Positions 17,211 to 25,222 of a DNA stretch of 58,149 nt are shown one piece after another. The stretch is taken from the NCBI GenBank assembly GCA_035690885.1, contig DASSKC010000161.1:1-58149 (forward strand), written 5' to 3'. Each line of letters opens with the position of its first letter. Within the stretch, counting starts at the first letter, position 1. The stretch comes from Oleiagrimonas sp035690885. GTDB taxonomy: Bacteria; Pseudomonadota; Gammaproteobacteria; Xanthomonadales; Rhodanobacteraceae. Below the pieces are notes generated by a model, which made no database searches, was not told the DNA's origin, and was given only the letters and a program-made list of their open reading frames with translations. Both the position numbers and the translations under genes were made by a program.

Positions 17211-17285
17211 GGTACCGGGTTCACTTATGGGCGCGCCAGCCTGGCTCAATGCAACTGGCCCGCGCCCATAAGTGAACCCGGTACC
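17211..17285. repeat. Perfect 25-bp-arm palindrome downstream of thiD
   Basis: GGTACCGGGTTCACTTATGG.. (17211-17235) is matched by its exact reverse complement at 17261-17285, with a 25-nt spacer. A close relative lies at 18175-18249 on the other side of thiD. It has no coding content. Confidence 0.8.
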
Positions 17286-17316
17286 CTGGCACTCGCCAGG
17301 CACCCGCACCTGACAC

Positions 17317-18108
17317 CTAATGACGCAATACGTGCAGGTCGCCGTTGCCGGGTTGATAGCCGCAAGCCAGGGCCTGCTGGACGTAGTCCACCGCATGGCG
17401 TACCGCCACGCGTGGAGCTTGCTTTCTGGCCAATCCGGCGGCGATGGCCGAAGACAGAGTGCAACCGGTGCCATGACCCTCGAGAACGAGGCGCGGATGG
17501 GCCAAGGTCATGATGCCGCTGGCGTCGTGATAGCGGTCCAGCACTTGGTTGCCATGGGCATGGCCGCCTTTGAGCAACACGGTTCTTGCGCCCATTTTCA
17601 TGAGTGCCTGACCCGCACGATCGTGGTCCTCCGGCTCGCGAATGCGCTGATTCAGCAATGCTTCGGCTTCGGGCAGGTTGGGGGTCAGGATGTCGGCCAG
17701 CGGAATCAGTTCATCGATCATGGCCGCGACCGCATCCTCATCGAGCAGCCGCGCGCCGCTGGTGGCGATCATGACCGGATCGACCACCAGCCAGGCGGGC
17801 TGGCGGCGGCGCATTTCGTCGGCGACCAGGCGCGTGATGTGCGCATCACCGAGCATGCCGATCTTGACGGCGGTGACCGGAAAATCATCGAACACGGCGG
17901 CGATCTGCGCACGGATGTGCTCGGGCGGCACCTTGTACACGGCGCTGACACCTTGCGTGTTTTGTGCGGTGATCGCGGTGATGACGCTCAGGCCGTGCGT
18001 GCCGTGCGCACGGAAAGTCTTGAGGTCGGCCTGGATGCCCGCGCCACCACCGGAGTCGGAGCCGGCGATGGTGAGACAGCAAGGCGGAGTGGGTGATCGG
18101 GAAGGCAT
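17317..18108 (-). CDS. thiD: Hydroxymethylpyrimidine/phosphomethylpyrimidine kinase
   Basis: Phosphorylates HMP to HMP-P and HMP-PP for thiamine synthesis. The 263-residue product has the ribokinase-fold features of ThiD: T-I-A-G-S-D-S-G-G-G-A-G-I-Q-A-D near residue 13, V-V-D-P-V-M near residue 108, K-G-G-H near residue 176, and G-T-G-C-T-L-S-S-A near residue 210 for the anion hole. No other thiamine gene is in the window. It stands alone, framed by two copies of one palindrome. The C-terminus ends normally, so the flanking repeats have not truncated it. Confidence 0.95.
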   Translation of the reverse strand: MPSRSPTPPCCLTIAGSDSGGGAGIQADLKTFRAHGTHGLSVITAITAQNTQGVSAVYKVPPEHIRAQIAAVFDDFPVTAVKIGMLGDAHITRLVADEMRRRQPAWLVVDPVMIATSGARLLDEDAVAAMIDELIPLADILTPNLPEAEALLNQRIREPEDHDRAGQALMKMGARTVLLKGGHAHGNQVLDRYHDASGIMTLAHPRLVLEGHGTGCTLSSAIAAGLARKQAPRVAVRHAVDYVQQALACGYQPGNGDLHVLRH

Positions 18109-18174
18109 CGGGTAGGCACGCGGGCGGTTATCGGAGCGGAGTGTTGTTTACGGAGCGGGGTACCTACGGAGCGG

Positions 18175-18249
18175 GGTACCGGGTTCACTTATGGGCGCGG
18201 GTTAGTCGCATTGAGCCACGCTGGGGCACCCATAAGTGAACCCGGTACC
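18175..18249. repeat. Second copy of the thiD-flanking palindrome
   Basis: The left arm at 18175-18199 is identical over 25 bp to that of the copy at 17211; the right arm (18229-18249) keeps 21 perfect bases and has one change further in. The inner spacer differs, with a TTGAGCCACGCTGGGGCACC segment, and GAGCCACGCTGAGGCACCC recurs just outside at 18258-18276. Confidence 0.75.
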
Positions 18250-18288
18250 TTGGCACGAGCCACGCTGAGGCACCCGGCACCATGGCAC

Positions 18289-18305
18289 GGCGGGCGATGC
18301 CCGCC
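18289..18305 (-). terminator. GGCGGGC hairpin at the phoH end
   Basis: GGCGGGC (18289-18295), GAT, GCCCGCC (18299-18305) directly adjoin the phoH stop codon on the minus strand. No T-run follows; compare the similar hairpin at 15614-15630. Confidence 0.45.
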
Positions 18306-19694
18306 CTACAACACCTCGGCGGCAAAATCGGCCAGGCGCGAACGCTCGCCGCGGCGCAGCGTGATGTGCGCGGCGTGCGGCCAGTCCTTGAAGCGGTCGA
18401 CGGCGTAGGTGAGGCCGGAACTGGTCTCGGTGAGGTAGGGCGTGTCGATCTGCTCGACGTTGCCCAGACACACGATCTTGGTGCCCGGCCCGGCACGGGT
18501 GATCAGCGTCTTCATCTGCTTGGGCGTGAGGTTTTGTGCCTCGTCGATGATCAGGTAGCGCGACAGGAAGGTCCGCCCGCGCATGAAGTTCAGCGAGCGG
18601 ATCTTGATGCGCGAAGCGAGCAGGTCGTTGGTGGCCGCGCGGCCCCAGCTGTCGTCGTCCTCCGAGCCGGTGAGCACTTCCAGGTTGTCGGTCAGCGCGC
18701 CCATCCATGGCGTCATCTTTTCTTCCTCGGTGCCGGGCAGGAAGCCGATATCCTCGCCGACCGGGACCGTGGCGCGGGTCATGATGATTTCGCGGTAGCG
18801 CGGGTTGTCCATGACCTGGGCCAGGCCGGCCGCCAGCGTCAGCAGCGTTTTGCCGGTGCCGGCGTTGCCCATCAACGTGACGAAATCGACGTCCGGGTCG
18901 AGCAGCATGTTGAGCGCGAAGTTCTGCTCGCGATTGCGCGCGGTGATGCCCCAGACACTGTGCTTGTCCTGGGTGTGGTCATCCAGCAGTACCAGCCGCG
19001 TCTTGTCGTCGGCGACGTCGGACACGCGCAACTCGACGCTGTTTTCGCCCGGCAGGTACAGGCACTGGTTGGGATGCCATTGCTCGTCCTCGCCCGGCTC
19101 GAGTTCGTACCAGGTGTGGCCGTTGTCGTTCCAGGAACGCACGTTCGGATGCTGCTCCCAGAAGTCGGCGGGCAGTTCCGTGGCGCCGGTGAACAGCAGG
19201 GCAAAATCGTCCAGCGCGCGATCGTTCTCGTAGTCCTCGGCGACCAGACCGTCGATGGTCGCCTTGATGCGCAGGTTGATGTCCTTGGTGACCAGCGCCA
19301 CCGGCGTGTCGGCATGCTGGTCGCGATACTCGAGCACGGCGGCCAGGATCTGGCTGTCGGCCTTGCCGTGGCCGTTGCCGGTGCGCTGCTGGAAGTACAG
19401 CCGACCGGCTTTGCCTTCACGGCGCAGGTTCAGGCCCTCGGGATCGACCAGTTCGAGGCCGTCATTGATGCCGTGGCTGTTGCCGCGTTCGATCAGCTCG
19501 TTGAGAAAGCGGCTGACCTGGCGGGCGTTGCGCGCCACTTCCGAGCCGCCGCGTTTTTTCTCGTCGAGCTCTTCGAGCACCGTCATGGGGATGAAGATGT
19601 CGTGTTCCTCGAAGCGGAACAGACAAGTCGGGTCGTGCAGAAGGACGTTGGTGTCAAGGGCGTAAGTGCGTTTTCCGTCGCCGCTTGGGGTCAT
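18306..19694 (-). CDS. phoH: PhoH family ATPase with N-terminal PIN domain
   Basis: PIN-PhoH (PhoH2-type) proteins couple an RNase-like PIN domain to an RNA helicase-like ATPase. The 462-residue product begins with the PIN motif Y-A-L-D-T-N-V-L-L-H-D-P at residues 11-22 (catalytic Asp at 14). It continues through acidic PIN residues to about residue 150, and carries the PhoH ATPase from about residue 250, with Walker A G-N-A-G-T-G-K-T and Walker B L-I-I-D-E-A-Q-N. Substrate RNA in this organism is unknown. It is 39 bp downstream of bcp and probably co-transcribed with gcvR-bcp. Assignment is firm. Confidence 0.93.
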   Translation of the reverse strand: MTPSGDGKRTYALDTNVLLHDPTCLFRFEEHDIFIPMTVLEELDEKKRGGSEVARNARQVSRFLNELIERGNSHGINDGLELVDPEGLNLRREGKAGRLYFQQRTGNGHGKADSQILAAVLEYRDQHADTPVALVTKDINLRIKATIDGLVAEDYENDRALDDFALLFTGATELPADFWEQHPNVRSWNDNGHTWYELEPGEDEQWHPNQCLYLPGENSVELRVSDVADDKTRLVLLDDHTQDKHSVWGITARNREQNFALNMLLDPDVDFVTLMGNAGTGKTLLTLAAGLAQVMDNPRYREIIMTRATVPVGEDIGFLPGTEEEKMTPWMGALTDNLEVLTGSEDDDSWGRAATNDLLASRIKIRSLNFMRGRTFLSRYLIIDEAQNLTPKQMKTLITRAGPGTKIVCLGNVEQIDTPYLTETSSGLTYAVDRFKDWPHAAHITLRRGERSRLADFAAEVL

Positions 19695-19733
19695 GCGTGG
19701 TGCCTCGCGTGTCTGATGAGACGATGCCGGTGT

Positions 19734-20192
19734 TTACGCGTCGATGGCCGCAAGAACGGCCTGCGCGTGTTCCTTGACCTTCACCTTGCGCCATTCGGCC
19801 GCAAGTTTGCCTTCGGGGTTGATGAGAAAGGTGGAGCGCACGATGCCGAGGAAGGTGCGGCCGTAGAGCGATTTTTCGCGGATCACGTCGAAGGCTTTGC
19901 ACCACACTTCATCGGGATCGCTCACCAGCGGGAACGGCAATTCGTGCTTGTCGGTGAACTTGACGTGCGACTTCAACGAGTCACGCGAGACACCGAGGAT
20001 GGTCGCGTTGCGCTTGCGGAACTCCGGATACAGGTCGCGAAAATCCTTGGCTTCTTTGGTGCAGCCGGGGGTCGAATCCTTGGGGTAGAAATACACCACG
20101 ACCCACTGGCCCTTGAGCGAGTCGAGCGTGATCTCGCTGCCGTCGGTGACGGTGCCGGTGAGCTTGGGGGCGGATTTGCCGATCTCGATCAT
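19734..20192 (-). CDS. bcp: Peroxiredoxin, Bcp/PrxQ type lacking the usual resolving cysteine
   Basis: Thiol peroxidase reducing hydrogen and organic peroxides. The 152-residue product has the peroxidatic site D-S-T-P-G-C-T-K-E-A near residues 40-49 and the Arg-containing R-S-T-F-L-I motif near residue 120. In many PrxQ proteins a resolving Cys follows five residues after the peroxidatic Cys; here that position is Lys (E-A-K-D-F). One other Cys (V-W-C-K-A-F, near residue 98) remains, so the enzyme could be 1-Cys or use the alternative resolving position seen in other Bcp subgroups. It follows gcvR by 26 bp; the gcvR-bcp pair next to dapA mirrors E. coli. Confidence 0.93.
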   Translation of the reverse strand: MIEIGKSAPKLTGTVTDGSEITLDSLKGQWVVVYFYPKDSTPGCTKEAKDFRDLYPEFRKRNATILGVSRDSLKSHVKFTDKHELPFPLVSDPDEVWCKAFDVIREKSLYGRTFLGIVRSTFLINPEGKLAAEWRKVKVKEHAQAVLAAIDA

Positions 20193-20218
20193 GGTTCACC
20201 TGAGCTTTATGTGGTGCC

Positions 20219-20779
20219 TCAAAATTTCACCGGATCCATGATGGCGTCAAGATTGAGGCTGTCGCACAGTTCCAGAAAATCGTCGCGCAAGGCGGCGATG
20301 TGGTTGTTGGTGGGGATGCCGATGGTGATCTGTGCCTGGAACATATCGGCGCCGGTCTGCATGGCCTGATAGCGCATGGAGGTGAGCTGCTCGACACTGA
20401 TGCCGCGGCGCGAGAAAAACTCCACCACCTCGGCGAGCACGCCGTTGCGGTCGGCGGAGATCACTTCCACGATGTAGGGCAACAGATGGCTTTGTGCGCC
20501 GCGTGGCTGGCTTCGATACCAGGTCAGGCGCAAGGTTTCGTCGGTCGCCATGCGCGCCAGCGTCGACTCCAGCTTGGCGATCGCGTCCCAGGGGCCGCGT
20601 GCCAGCAGTACCAGCGAAACGTCATCACCAAGGGTGGACACGCGCGCGTCGGCCAGATTGCAGCCGCAGTCGGCGATGCGCCGGGTGAGCGTGAGCAGGG
20701 GCGATTGGGCCGCCGGGGACAGGCTCTGGACAAGCAGTTGGTTGTCGGTGCCGGGTCGCTGCGAGGGGGGCTGATTCAA
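20219..20779 (-). CDS. gcvR: Glycine cleavage system regulator GcvR-like (two ACT domains)
   Basis: Probable accessory repressor of the gcv operon, acting by binding glycine through ACT domains. The 186-residue product contains two ACT-like modules, at about residues 15-90 (R-R-I-A-D-C-G-C-N-L-A-D-A-R) and 100-180 (D-R-N-G-V-L-A-E-V-V-E-F-F-S-R-R-G-I-S). The start is uncertain: the conserved N-terminus begins at TTG 20779 with no upstream in-frame ATG or GTG before a stop. It lies between bcp and the divergent dapA, the same order as in E. coli, which strengthens the call. No glycine riboswitch or gcv structural gene is in the window. Confidence 0.85.
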   Translation of the reverse strand: MNQPPSQRPGTDNQLLVQSLSPAAQSPLLTLTRRIADCGCNLADARVSTLGDDVSLVLLARGPWDAIAKLESTLARMATDETLRLTWYRSQPRGAQSHLLPYIVEVISADRNGVLAEVVEFFSRRGISVEQLTSMRYQAMQTGADMFQAQITIGIPTNNHIAALRDDFLELCDSLNLDAIMDPVKF

Positions 20780-21000
20780 GGTGTCGTGTACCCGAAGGTT
20801 CCGTCAAACGGCGCGAAGCGGAAAAGCCGGCGCGCGTATCGGTTGCTGCATGGGGTCAGCTTACTTGTCTGCGCGGGAAACCTGCAAGGAACTTATGCTG
20901 AAAATGTCCTGCCGAACGAACGCATTGGAACAACGGCGGCAGCGGCAGACCTGTTAAAGTTGGCGACTTTCCGGCCGATACCGCCCGTTTCGAGGACGTG

Positions 21001-21894
21001 ATGAACCTGACAGGAAGCATGTGTGCCATTGCCACCCCGTTCGCACCCGACGGCGGGCTGGACCTGAAAGCGTTCGGGCGCCTGATCGACTATCAGATCG
21101 CCGGTGGCACGCAGGCGCTGATCGTTGCCGGATCCACCGGCGAGTCGCATTTCCTCACGCCCGACGAATTCACGCGCCTGGTCGAGTTTGCCGTCCGGCA
21201 CGTGGACGCACGCGTACCGGTCGTGGTCGGCAGCGGCGCCGCCGGGACCGCCGCCACGGTCGCCGCGACCCGTCATGTCGCCGCGCTGGGTGCCGATGCG
21301 GCGCTGGTCGGTACGCCTTATTACGTGGGCCCGACCCAGGAAGGCATGCGCCGGCATTTTCTCGACGTGGCCGATGCGGCCGGGCTGCCGGTGCTGGTCT
21401 ACAACGTGCCTTCGCGCACGGCATGTGACATGCTGCCGACCACGGTGGCCCAGTTGCGGACACATCCGGCCATCGTCGGCATCAAGGAAGCGGTGGGTGA
21501 TGGCGAGCGGATTCACGCGCTTGCGGAACTTGCCGGTCCGGATTTCGTCTATCTGTCAGGTGACGATTACAGTGCGTGCGAGGCGATGCTGGCCGGTGCC
21601 GGTGGCACCATCTCGGTGGTCGCCAACCTGGTGCCGGGGTTGTTCCGACAACTGTGTGACGCTGCCTGCGCGGGTGACAAGGATGCCGCCGGCTCGTGCA
21701 TGGCGGCGTTGAATCCGCTGCTGGACGCGTTGCGTTGCGCACCCAACCCGATTCCGGTCAAGGCTGGCCTGGCCATGCTCGGTTTCGGTGACGGCAGCTT
21801 GCGCCTGCCGTTGATCGAACTGGCCGACGGCCCCGCGCGTGACCGCGTGCGCGAGGCTCTGGCAACACTGGTACCCGATGCCCTGGTGGCCTGA
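21001..21894 (+). CDS. dapA: 4-hydroxy-tetrahydrodipicolinate synthase
   Basis: Condenses pyruvate with aspartate semialdehyde at the first committed step of lysine and meso-diaminopimelate synthesis. The 297-residue product is a class I aldolase barrel with A-T-P-F near residue 10, G-S-T-G-E-S near residue 42, the tyrosine motif Y-N-V-P-S-R-T near residue 132, and the Schiff-base lysine in V-G-I-K-E-A near residue 160. ATG 21001 is preferred over GTG 20998 and follows GAGG. It precedes the BamC-like lipoprotein gene by 29 bp, reproducing the conserved dapA-bamC operon. Confidence 0.95.
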   Translation: MNLTGSMCAIATPFAPDGGLDLKAFGRLIDYQIAGGTQALIVAGSTGESHFLTPDEFTRLVEFAVRHVDARVPVVVGSGAAGTAATVAATRHVAALGADAALVGTPYYVGPTQEGMRRHFLDVADAAGLPVLVYNVPSRTACDMLPTTVAQLRTHPAIVGIKEAVGDGERIHALAELAGPDFVYLSGDDYSACEAMLAGAGGTISVVANLVPGLFRQLCDAACAGDKDAAGSCMAALNPLLDALRCAPNPIPVKAGLAMLGFGDGSLRLPLIELADGPARDRVREALATLVPDALVA

Positions 21895-21923
21895 ATCCAC
21901 ATTTCACGGATACACTTCACTTC

Positions 21924-22541
21924 ATGAAAAAACTACTCACCGCCCTGATCCTGTCGACGCTGGTCTTGTCCGGCTGCGGACTGTTCGGCAAGAACCACGC
22001 CTGGAAAGAGGCCAAGCAGGAAAATCCCCTGCAGATCCCGCCCGGCCTGGACCGTCCATCGACTTCCGCCGCCTTGACCATTCCGCCGCCGTCGAACACG
22101 CAGCCCACGGCCACCACGCAGCAGCCGCCGACGGTTGCAGGCGCGTCGGCGGCAAGCGCCAGTCCCACGCAGTTGCATCTGGCCGAGGATGTCGATGCCG
22201 CTTACGAGCGTGTCGGACTGGTCCTGCAGCAAGGTGGCCTGGGCGCCGTGACGGCGCAGGATGCCGCGCAGCACACCTACGAGCTGAGCATTGATACCGG
22301 GCCCGAACTGGGGTCTTCCGAGAGCTTCCTGCAAAAGCATTTCAGCAATCTCAATCAACCGCAGGACGGGACGCAGTCTGGTTCATCGGGCAGCGCGCAG
22401 GCAGCCGATCAGAGCACGACGACGGTGATGTTGACGGTGTCGCCGGCCAAGGGCGGCAACGGCAGCACGGTCCGTGCCCAGGGCAATCCGAAGCAGGCGG
22501 TACACGTGATCAGTGTGCTGCGGGGGCGTCTGGGCGGTTGA
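21924..22541 (+). CDS. bamC: BamC-like (NlpB) outer-membrane assembly lipoprotein
   Basis: The 205-residue product is a lipoprotein: signal peptide with lipobox L-S-G-C at residues 14-17, then a Pro/Thr/Gln-rich linker to about residue 80. A BamC-type helix-grip half follows (V-D-A-A-Y-E-R-V-G-L-V-L-Q-Q-G-G near residue 90). It is shorter than E. coli BamC (344 residues), containing one helix-grip domain where BamC has two. Position behind dapA is the main support for the name. The Asn at +3 and general layout fit an outer-membrane-retained lipoprotein; partner binding to BamD is inferred. Confidence 0.78.
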   Translation: MKKLLTALILSTLVLSGCGLFGKNHAWKEAKQENPLQIPPGLDRPSTSAALTIPPPSNTQPTATTQQPPTVAGASAASASPTQLHLAEDVDAAYERVGLVLQQGGLGAVTAQDAAQHTYELSIDTGPELGSSESFLQKHFSNLNQPQDGTQSGSSGSAQAADQSTTTVMLTVSPAKGGNGSTVRAQGNPKQAVHVISVLRGRLGG

Positions 22542-22562
22542 GTCCGCAAACAAAGCCATGAA

Positions 22563-22589
22563 AAAACGCCGCCTGTCAGGCGGCGTTTT
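22563..22589. terminator. Intrinsic terminator between bamC and fdxA
   Basis: AAAACGCCGCCTG (22563-22575) and CAGGCGGCGTTTT (22577-22589) form a 13-bp perfect stem with A- and T-runs on both sides. It can serve both convergent genes: bamC on the plus strand and fdxA on the minus strand. Confidence 0.88.
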
Positions 22590-22614
22590 GCATGGGGGCG
22601 AAGATCGCTCGCTG

Positions 22615-22938
22615 TCAGCGTTCCAGCAGCGGGAGCTTGTCCGGCTTGCCATCCCATTCGGTGGCGTCATCCGGTGGATCCTTGCGCTCGGTGATGACGG
22701 GCCAGCTTTCCGACAACTCGGCGTTCAGTTGCGTGAAGTGTTCCTGGCCGGCCGGGACGTCGTCTTCCGGGTAGATGGCGTTGGCCGGACACTCGGGTTC
22801 GCACAACGTGCAGTCAATGCACTCGTCCGGATTGATCGCCAGGAAATTCGGCCCTTCATGGAACGCATCGACCGGGCACACCTCGACACAATCGGTGTAT
22901 TTGCACTTGATGCAATTGTCGACAACAACGAATGTCAT
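22615..22938 (-). CDS. fdxA: 7Fe ferredoxin
   Basis: Electron carrier with one [3Fe-4S] and one [4Fe-4S] cluster. The 107-residue product has the two cluster motifs C-I-K-C-K-Y-T-D-C-V-E-V-C-P at residues 9-22 and C-I-D-C-T-L-C-E-P-E-C-P at residues 40-51, plus the C-terminal helical extension typical of FdxA. M-T-F-V-V is the canonical N-terminus, so ATG 22938 is firm. The start codon comes only 7 nt after the encoded CCA of tRNA-Glu. The 5' UTR left after tRNA processing would therefore be almost nil, and the only SD-like GGGAG lies inside the tRNA acceptor stem. Confidence 0.95.
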   Translation of the reverse strand: MTFVVVDNCIKCKYTDCVEVCPVDAFHEGPNFLAINPDECIDCTLCEPECPANAIYPEDDVPAGQEHFTQLNAELSESWPVITERKDPPDDATEWDGKPDKLPLLER

Positions 22939-22945
22939 AAAAAAT

Positions 22946-23020
22946 TGGCGCTCCCTACGAGACTCGAACTCGTGTTGCCGCCTTGAGAGGGCGATGTCCT
23001 AACCACTAGACGAAGGGAGC
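22946..23020 (-). tRNA. tRNA-Glu (anticodon CTC)
   Basis: On the minus strand the gene runs from GCTCCCTTCG at 23020 to AGGGAGC, discriminator G and an encoded CCA at 22946-22948. The acceptor stem is 7 bp, the D-arm sequence TCTAGTGGTTAGGACA matches other tRNA-Glu genes, the anticodon loop CTCTCAA gives CTC, and the T-arm contains GTTCGAGTC. Length is 75 nt with CCA. It lies directly upstream of fdxA on the same strand. Confidence 0.93.
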
Positions 23021-23074
23021 GTATACCGGTGAGGCGCGGTAGTATAACGGAATTGTCGCGCTCGGCAATGGCCC

Positions 23075-24475
23075 GTGAGAGCAGTCAACCAACCAAAGGA
23101 TGTCATCCGCTTGAATCGCAAACCAGGGATCGTCGACACCTTGCCGGAACCGCGCGTCATTGCGCGCGACGGCCATACCATTTCGCGCAAGCACATCAGC
23201 AAGGGTGCGTTGCGTGTGCTGTACCGCTTGCACGAGTCGGGCTATCGCGCCTGCCTGGTGGGTGGTGCGGTGCGCGATCTGCTGCTGGGCGTGACGCCCA
23301 AGGATTTCGACGTGGCCACCGATGCCACGCCCGAGCAGGTCCGGCAACTGTTCCGCAACTGTCGCCTGATCGGTCGACGGTTTCGTCTGGCGCACGTGCT
23401 GTTTGGCCGCGAGATCGTCGAGGTGGCCACGTTTCGCGGCTTTGGCGAGGGGGGTGAAGGCGACGACACGCGCCGCGTGGTCGATGGTCGGCTGGTGCGC
23501 GACAACGTCTGGGGCAGCATCGAGGAAGATGCGCTGCGACGCGATTTTCGCGTCAACGCCCTGTACTACGACATCGCCGATTTCAGCGTCATCGACTACG
23601 TGGGCGGCATGCGTGATCTCGACGATCGCGTGCTGCGCCTGATTGGCGATCCGGAACAGCGCTACCGCGAGGACCCGGTGCGCATGCTGCGCGCGGCGCG
23701 CCTGTCGGCCAAGCTCGGTTTTGCCATCGACGAGGCGGCGCTCGCGCCCATCGTGCAGCTTCGCGACCTGCTCGCTGACGCATCGCCGGCACGCCTGTTC
23801 GATGAGTCGCTGAAGTTGTTCATGGCCGGCCGGGCCGCCGACAGCTTTCATACGCTGGAGCGTCTGGGTCTGCTGGAAACCCTGTTCCCGGCCACGGCCG
23901 GGGCGCTGCAGCGCGACGATGCGGCGTTGCGCGGGATGATCGAACAGGGTCTGGCCAATACCGACGAACGGGTGGCCGACGGGCGTCGCGTGACGCCCGC
24001 TTTCCTGTTTGCGGTGCTGCTGTGGGACGAGGCGCGTCGGCAAGTGGCGGCGTTGGTCGACAACGGGCTGGAGCCGTCGCTGGCGTGGCAGCGCGCGAGC
24101 CACCATGTGGTGGCTGCGCAATCGCGGCATGTGGCGATTCCGCGCCGTTTTTCACGGGTCATGGAAGAGATCTGGATTTTGCAGCCGCGCTTTGCCCGAC
24201 GCACGCGCAAACGTGCGTTCCGTCTGCTCGAGCATCCGCGCTTTCGCGCCGCTTACGATTTCCTGCTGCTGCGCGCGCCCGAATCCGAGGAGTTGCGCGA
24301 GCTGGGCGAGTGGTGGACGCGTGCCCAGGAGTTGCCCGCGGATGCCCTGGCGCGCGAGCTGGGTGGTGGTGCGGCCAAGTCCGATCATGCGCAAGACGGT
24401 GAAACCGCTCCCGCCGCCAAACGGCGGCGTCGGCGCGGACGGCGTCGGCGCAAGAAGCCGTCGGCCGGCGAGTAG
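23075..24475 (+). CDS. pcnB: Poly(A) polymerase I
   Basis: Adds 3' poly(A) tails that promote RNA decay. The 466-residue product has the nucleotidyltransferase motif L-V-G-G-A-V-R-D-L-L-L-G with catalytic D-F-D-V-A-T-D-A-T near residue 75. It also has the conserved R-R-D-F-x-x-N-A-L-Y-Y and L-I-G-D-P-E-x-R-Y-x-E-D-P-V-R-M-L-R-A motifs that mark PcnB over tRNA nucleotidyltransferase. The tail is an Arg/Lys-rich segment (R-R-R-R-R-G-R-R-R-R-K-K). The start is unsettled: GTG 23075 has no RBS, while TTG 23111 is preceded by AAAGGA. It runs directly into folK with 2 bp between, as in E. coli pcnB-folK. Confidence 0.93.
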   Translation: MRAVNQPKDVIRLNRKPGIVDTLPEPRVIARDGHTISRKHISKGALRVLYRLHESGYRACLVGGAVRDLLLGVTPKDFDVATDATPEQVRQLFRNCRLIGRRFRLAHVLFGREIVEVATFRGFGEGGEGDDTRRVVDGRLVRDNVWGSIEEDALRRDFRVNALYYDIADFSVIDYVGGMRDLDDRVLRLIGDPEQRYREDPVRMLRAARLSAKLGFAIDEAALAPIVQLRDLLADASPARLFDESLKLFMAGRAADSFHTLERLGLLETLFPATAGALQRDDAALRGMIEQGLANTDERVADGRRVTPAFLFAVLLWDEARRQVAALVDNGLEPSLAWQRASHHVVAAQSRHVAIPRRFSRVMEEIWILQPRFARRTRKRAFRLLEHPRFRAAYDFLLLRAPESEELRELGEWWTRAQELPADALARELGGGAAKSDHAQDGETAPAAKRRRRRGRRRRKKPSAGE

Positions 24476-24477
24476 TC

Positions 24478-24966
24478 ATGACCCGGGCGTACGTGGCCCT
24501 CGGGGCCAATCTGGGTGATCCGCAGACGCAGGTGCGCGCGGCCATGGAAGCGCTGGACGCGCTGCCGGATACGCACGTGATCGCGCGCTCGCCGCTGTAC
24601 CTGACGCCGCCGTGGGGCGTGTCCGCGCAGCCGGATTTCGTCAACGCCGTGGTCGCACTGGAAACCGGGCTGGCGCCGCGTGAACTGCTGGCGGCGCTGC
24701 AGCATCTGGAGGCACAGGCCGGGCGTGTGCGTGATGGCCTGCGCAACGGGCCGCGTCGGCTTGACCTGGACCTGCTGCTGCACGGCGATACGCGCATGGC
24801 CGATGCCGACCTGCAGGTGCCGCACCCGCGCATGACCGAGCGCGCCTTCGTGCTGCTGCCGCTGGCGGATATTGCCGGGAACATGGAGTTGTCGGGTTTC
24901 GGTCGCGTGCGTGACTTGCTCGAGCGCGTGGACGTCAGTGGCTGCCGTCGACTTGGCGCGGCCTGA
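24478..24966 (+). CDS. folK: 6-hydroxymethyl-7,8-dihydropterin pyrophosphokinase
   Basis: Transfers pyrophosphate from ATP to 6-hydroxymethyl-dihydropterin in folate synthesis. The 162-residue product has the HPPK motifs Y-V-A-L-G-A-N-L-G at residues 5-13, S-P-L-Y-L-T-P-P-W-G near residue 40, and the signature R-R-L-D-L-D-L-L-L near residue 93 with the Mg-binding aspartates. The following V-P-H-P-R-M-T-E-R-A-F-V motif completes the active site. It is translationally linked to pcnB (stop and start separated by 2 bp). Confidence 0.95.
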   Translation: MTRAYVALGANLGDPQTQVRAAMEALDALPDTHVIARSPLYLTPPWGVSAQPDFVNAVVALETGLAPRELLAALQHLEAQAGRVRDGLRNGPRRLDLDLLLHGDTRMADADLQVPHPRMTERAFVLLPLADIAGNMELSGFGRVRDLLERVDVSGCRRLGAA

Positions 24967-24967
24967 A

Positions 24968-25222
24968 TCAGTGCTGTCGATCGGCGGGCCGACAGCGGGT
25001 CAGCGTGAATGTTTCGGGAACGGGGTCGTAGCCCCCGGAACACAACGGTTGGCAGCGCAGCAGGCGCCATAGCGTCAGCACGCAGCCACGCCACGGCCCG
25101 AAGCGCGACACGGCGACGCGCGCGTAACTGGAGCAGGTGGGCTGGAAGCGGCATTGCCGGCCAAGCAGCGGGCTGAGCAGCCATTTGTAGCAGGCCAGCA
25201 GGAACAGGATCAGGCGGGTCAT
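24968..25222 (-). CDS. yidD: Membrane protein insertion efficiency factor YidD
   Basis: Small amphipathic protein that helps YidC insert inner-membrane proteins. The 84-residue product shows the family core Y-K-W-L-L-S-P-L-L-G-R-Q-C-R-F-Q-P-T-C-S-S-Y at residues 12-33 and C-x-x-G-G-Y-D-P-V-P near residue 60. In many bacteria yidD lies between rnpA and yidC; here it is unlinked, ending 1 bp from the end of the convergent folK. Confidence 0.92.
   Translation of the reverse strand: MTRLILFLLACYKWLLSPLLGRQCRFQPTCSSYARVAVSRFGPWRGCVLTLWRLLRCQPLCSGGYDPVPETFTLTRCRPADRQH

Noticed and set aside
17211..18249. Composite transposon carrying thiD
   Set aside because: No transposase or target duplication is seen; the palindromes fit REP-like elements better. 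Kept only as a curiosity in the findings.
18282..20369. 695-codon plus-strand ORF across phoH, bcp and gcvR
   Set aside because: It runs antisense through three recognisable genes with clear motifs and has no recognisable fold.
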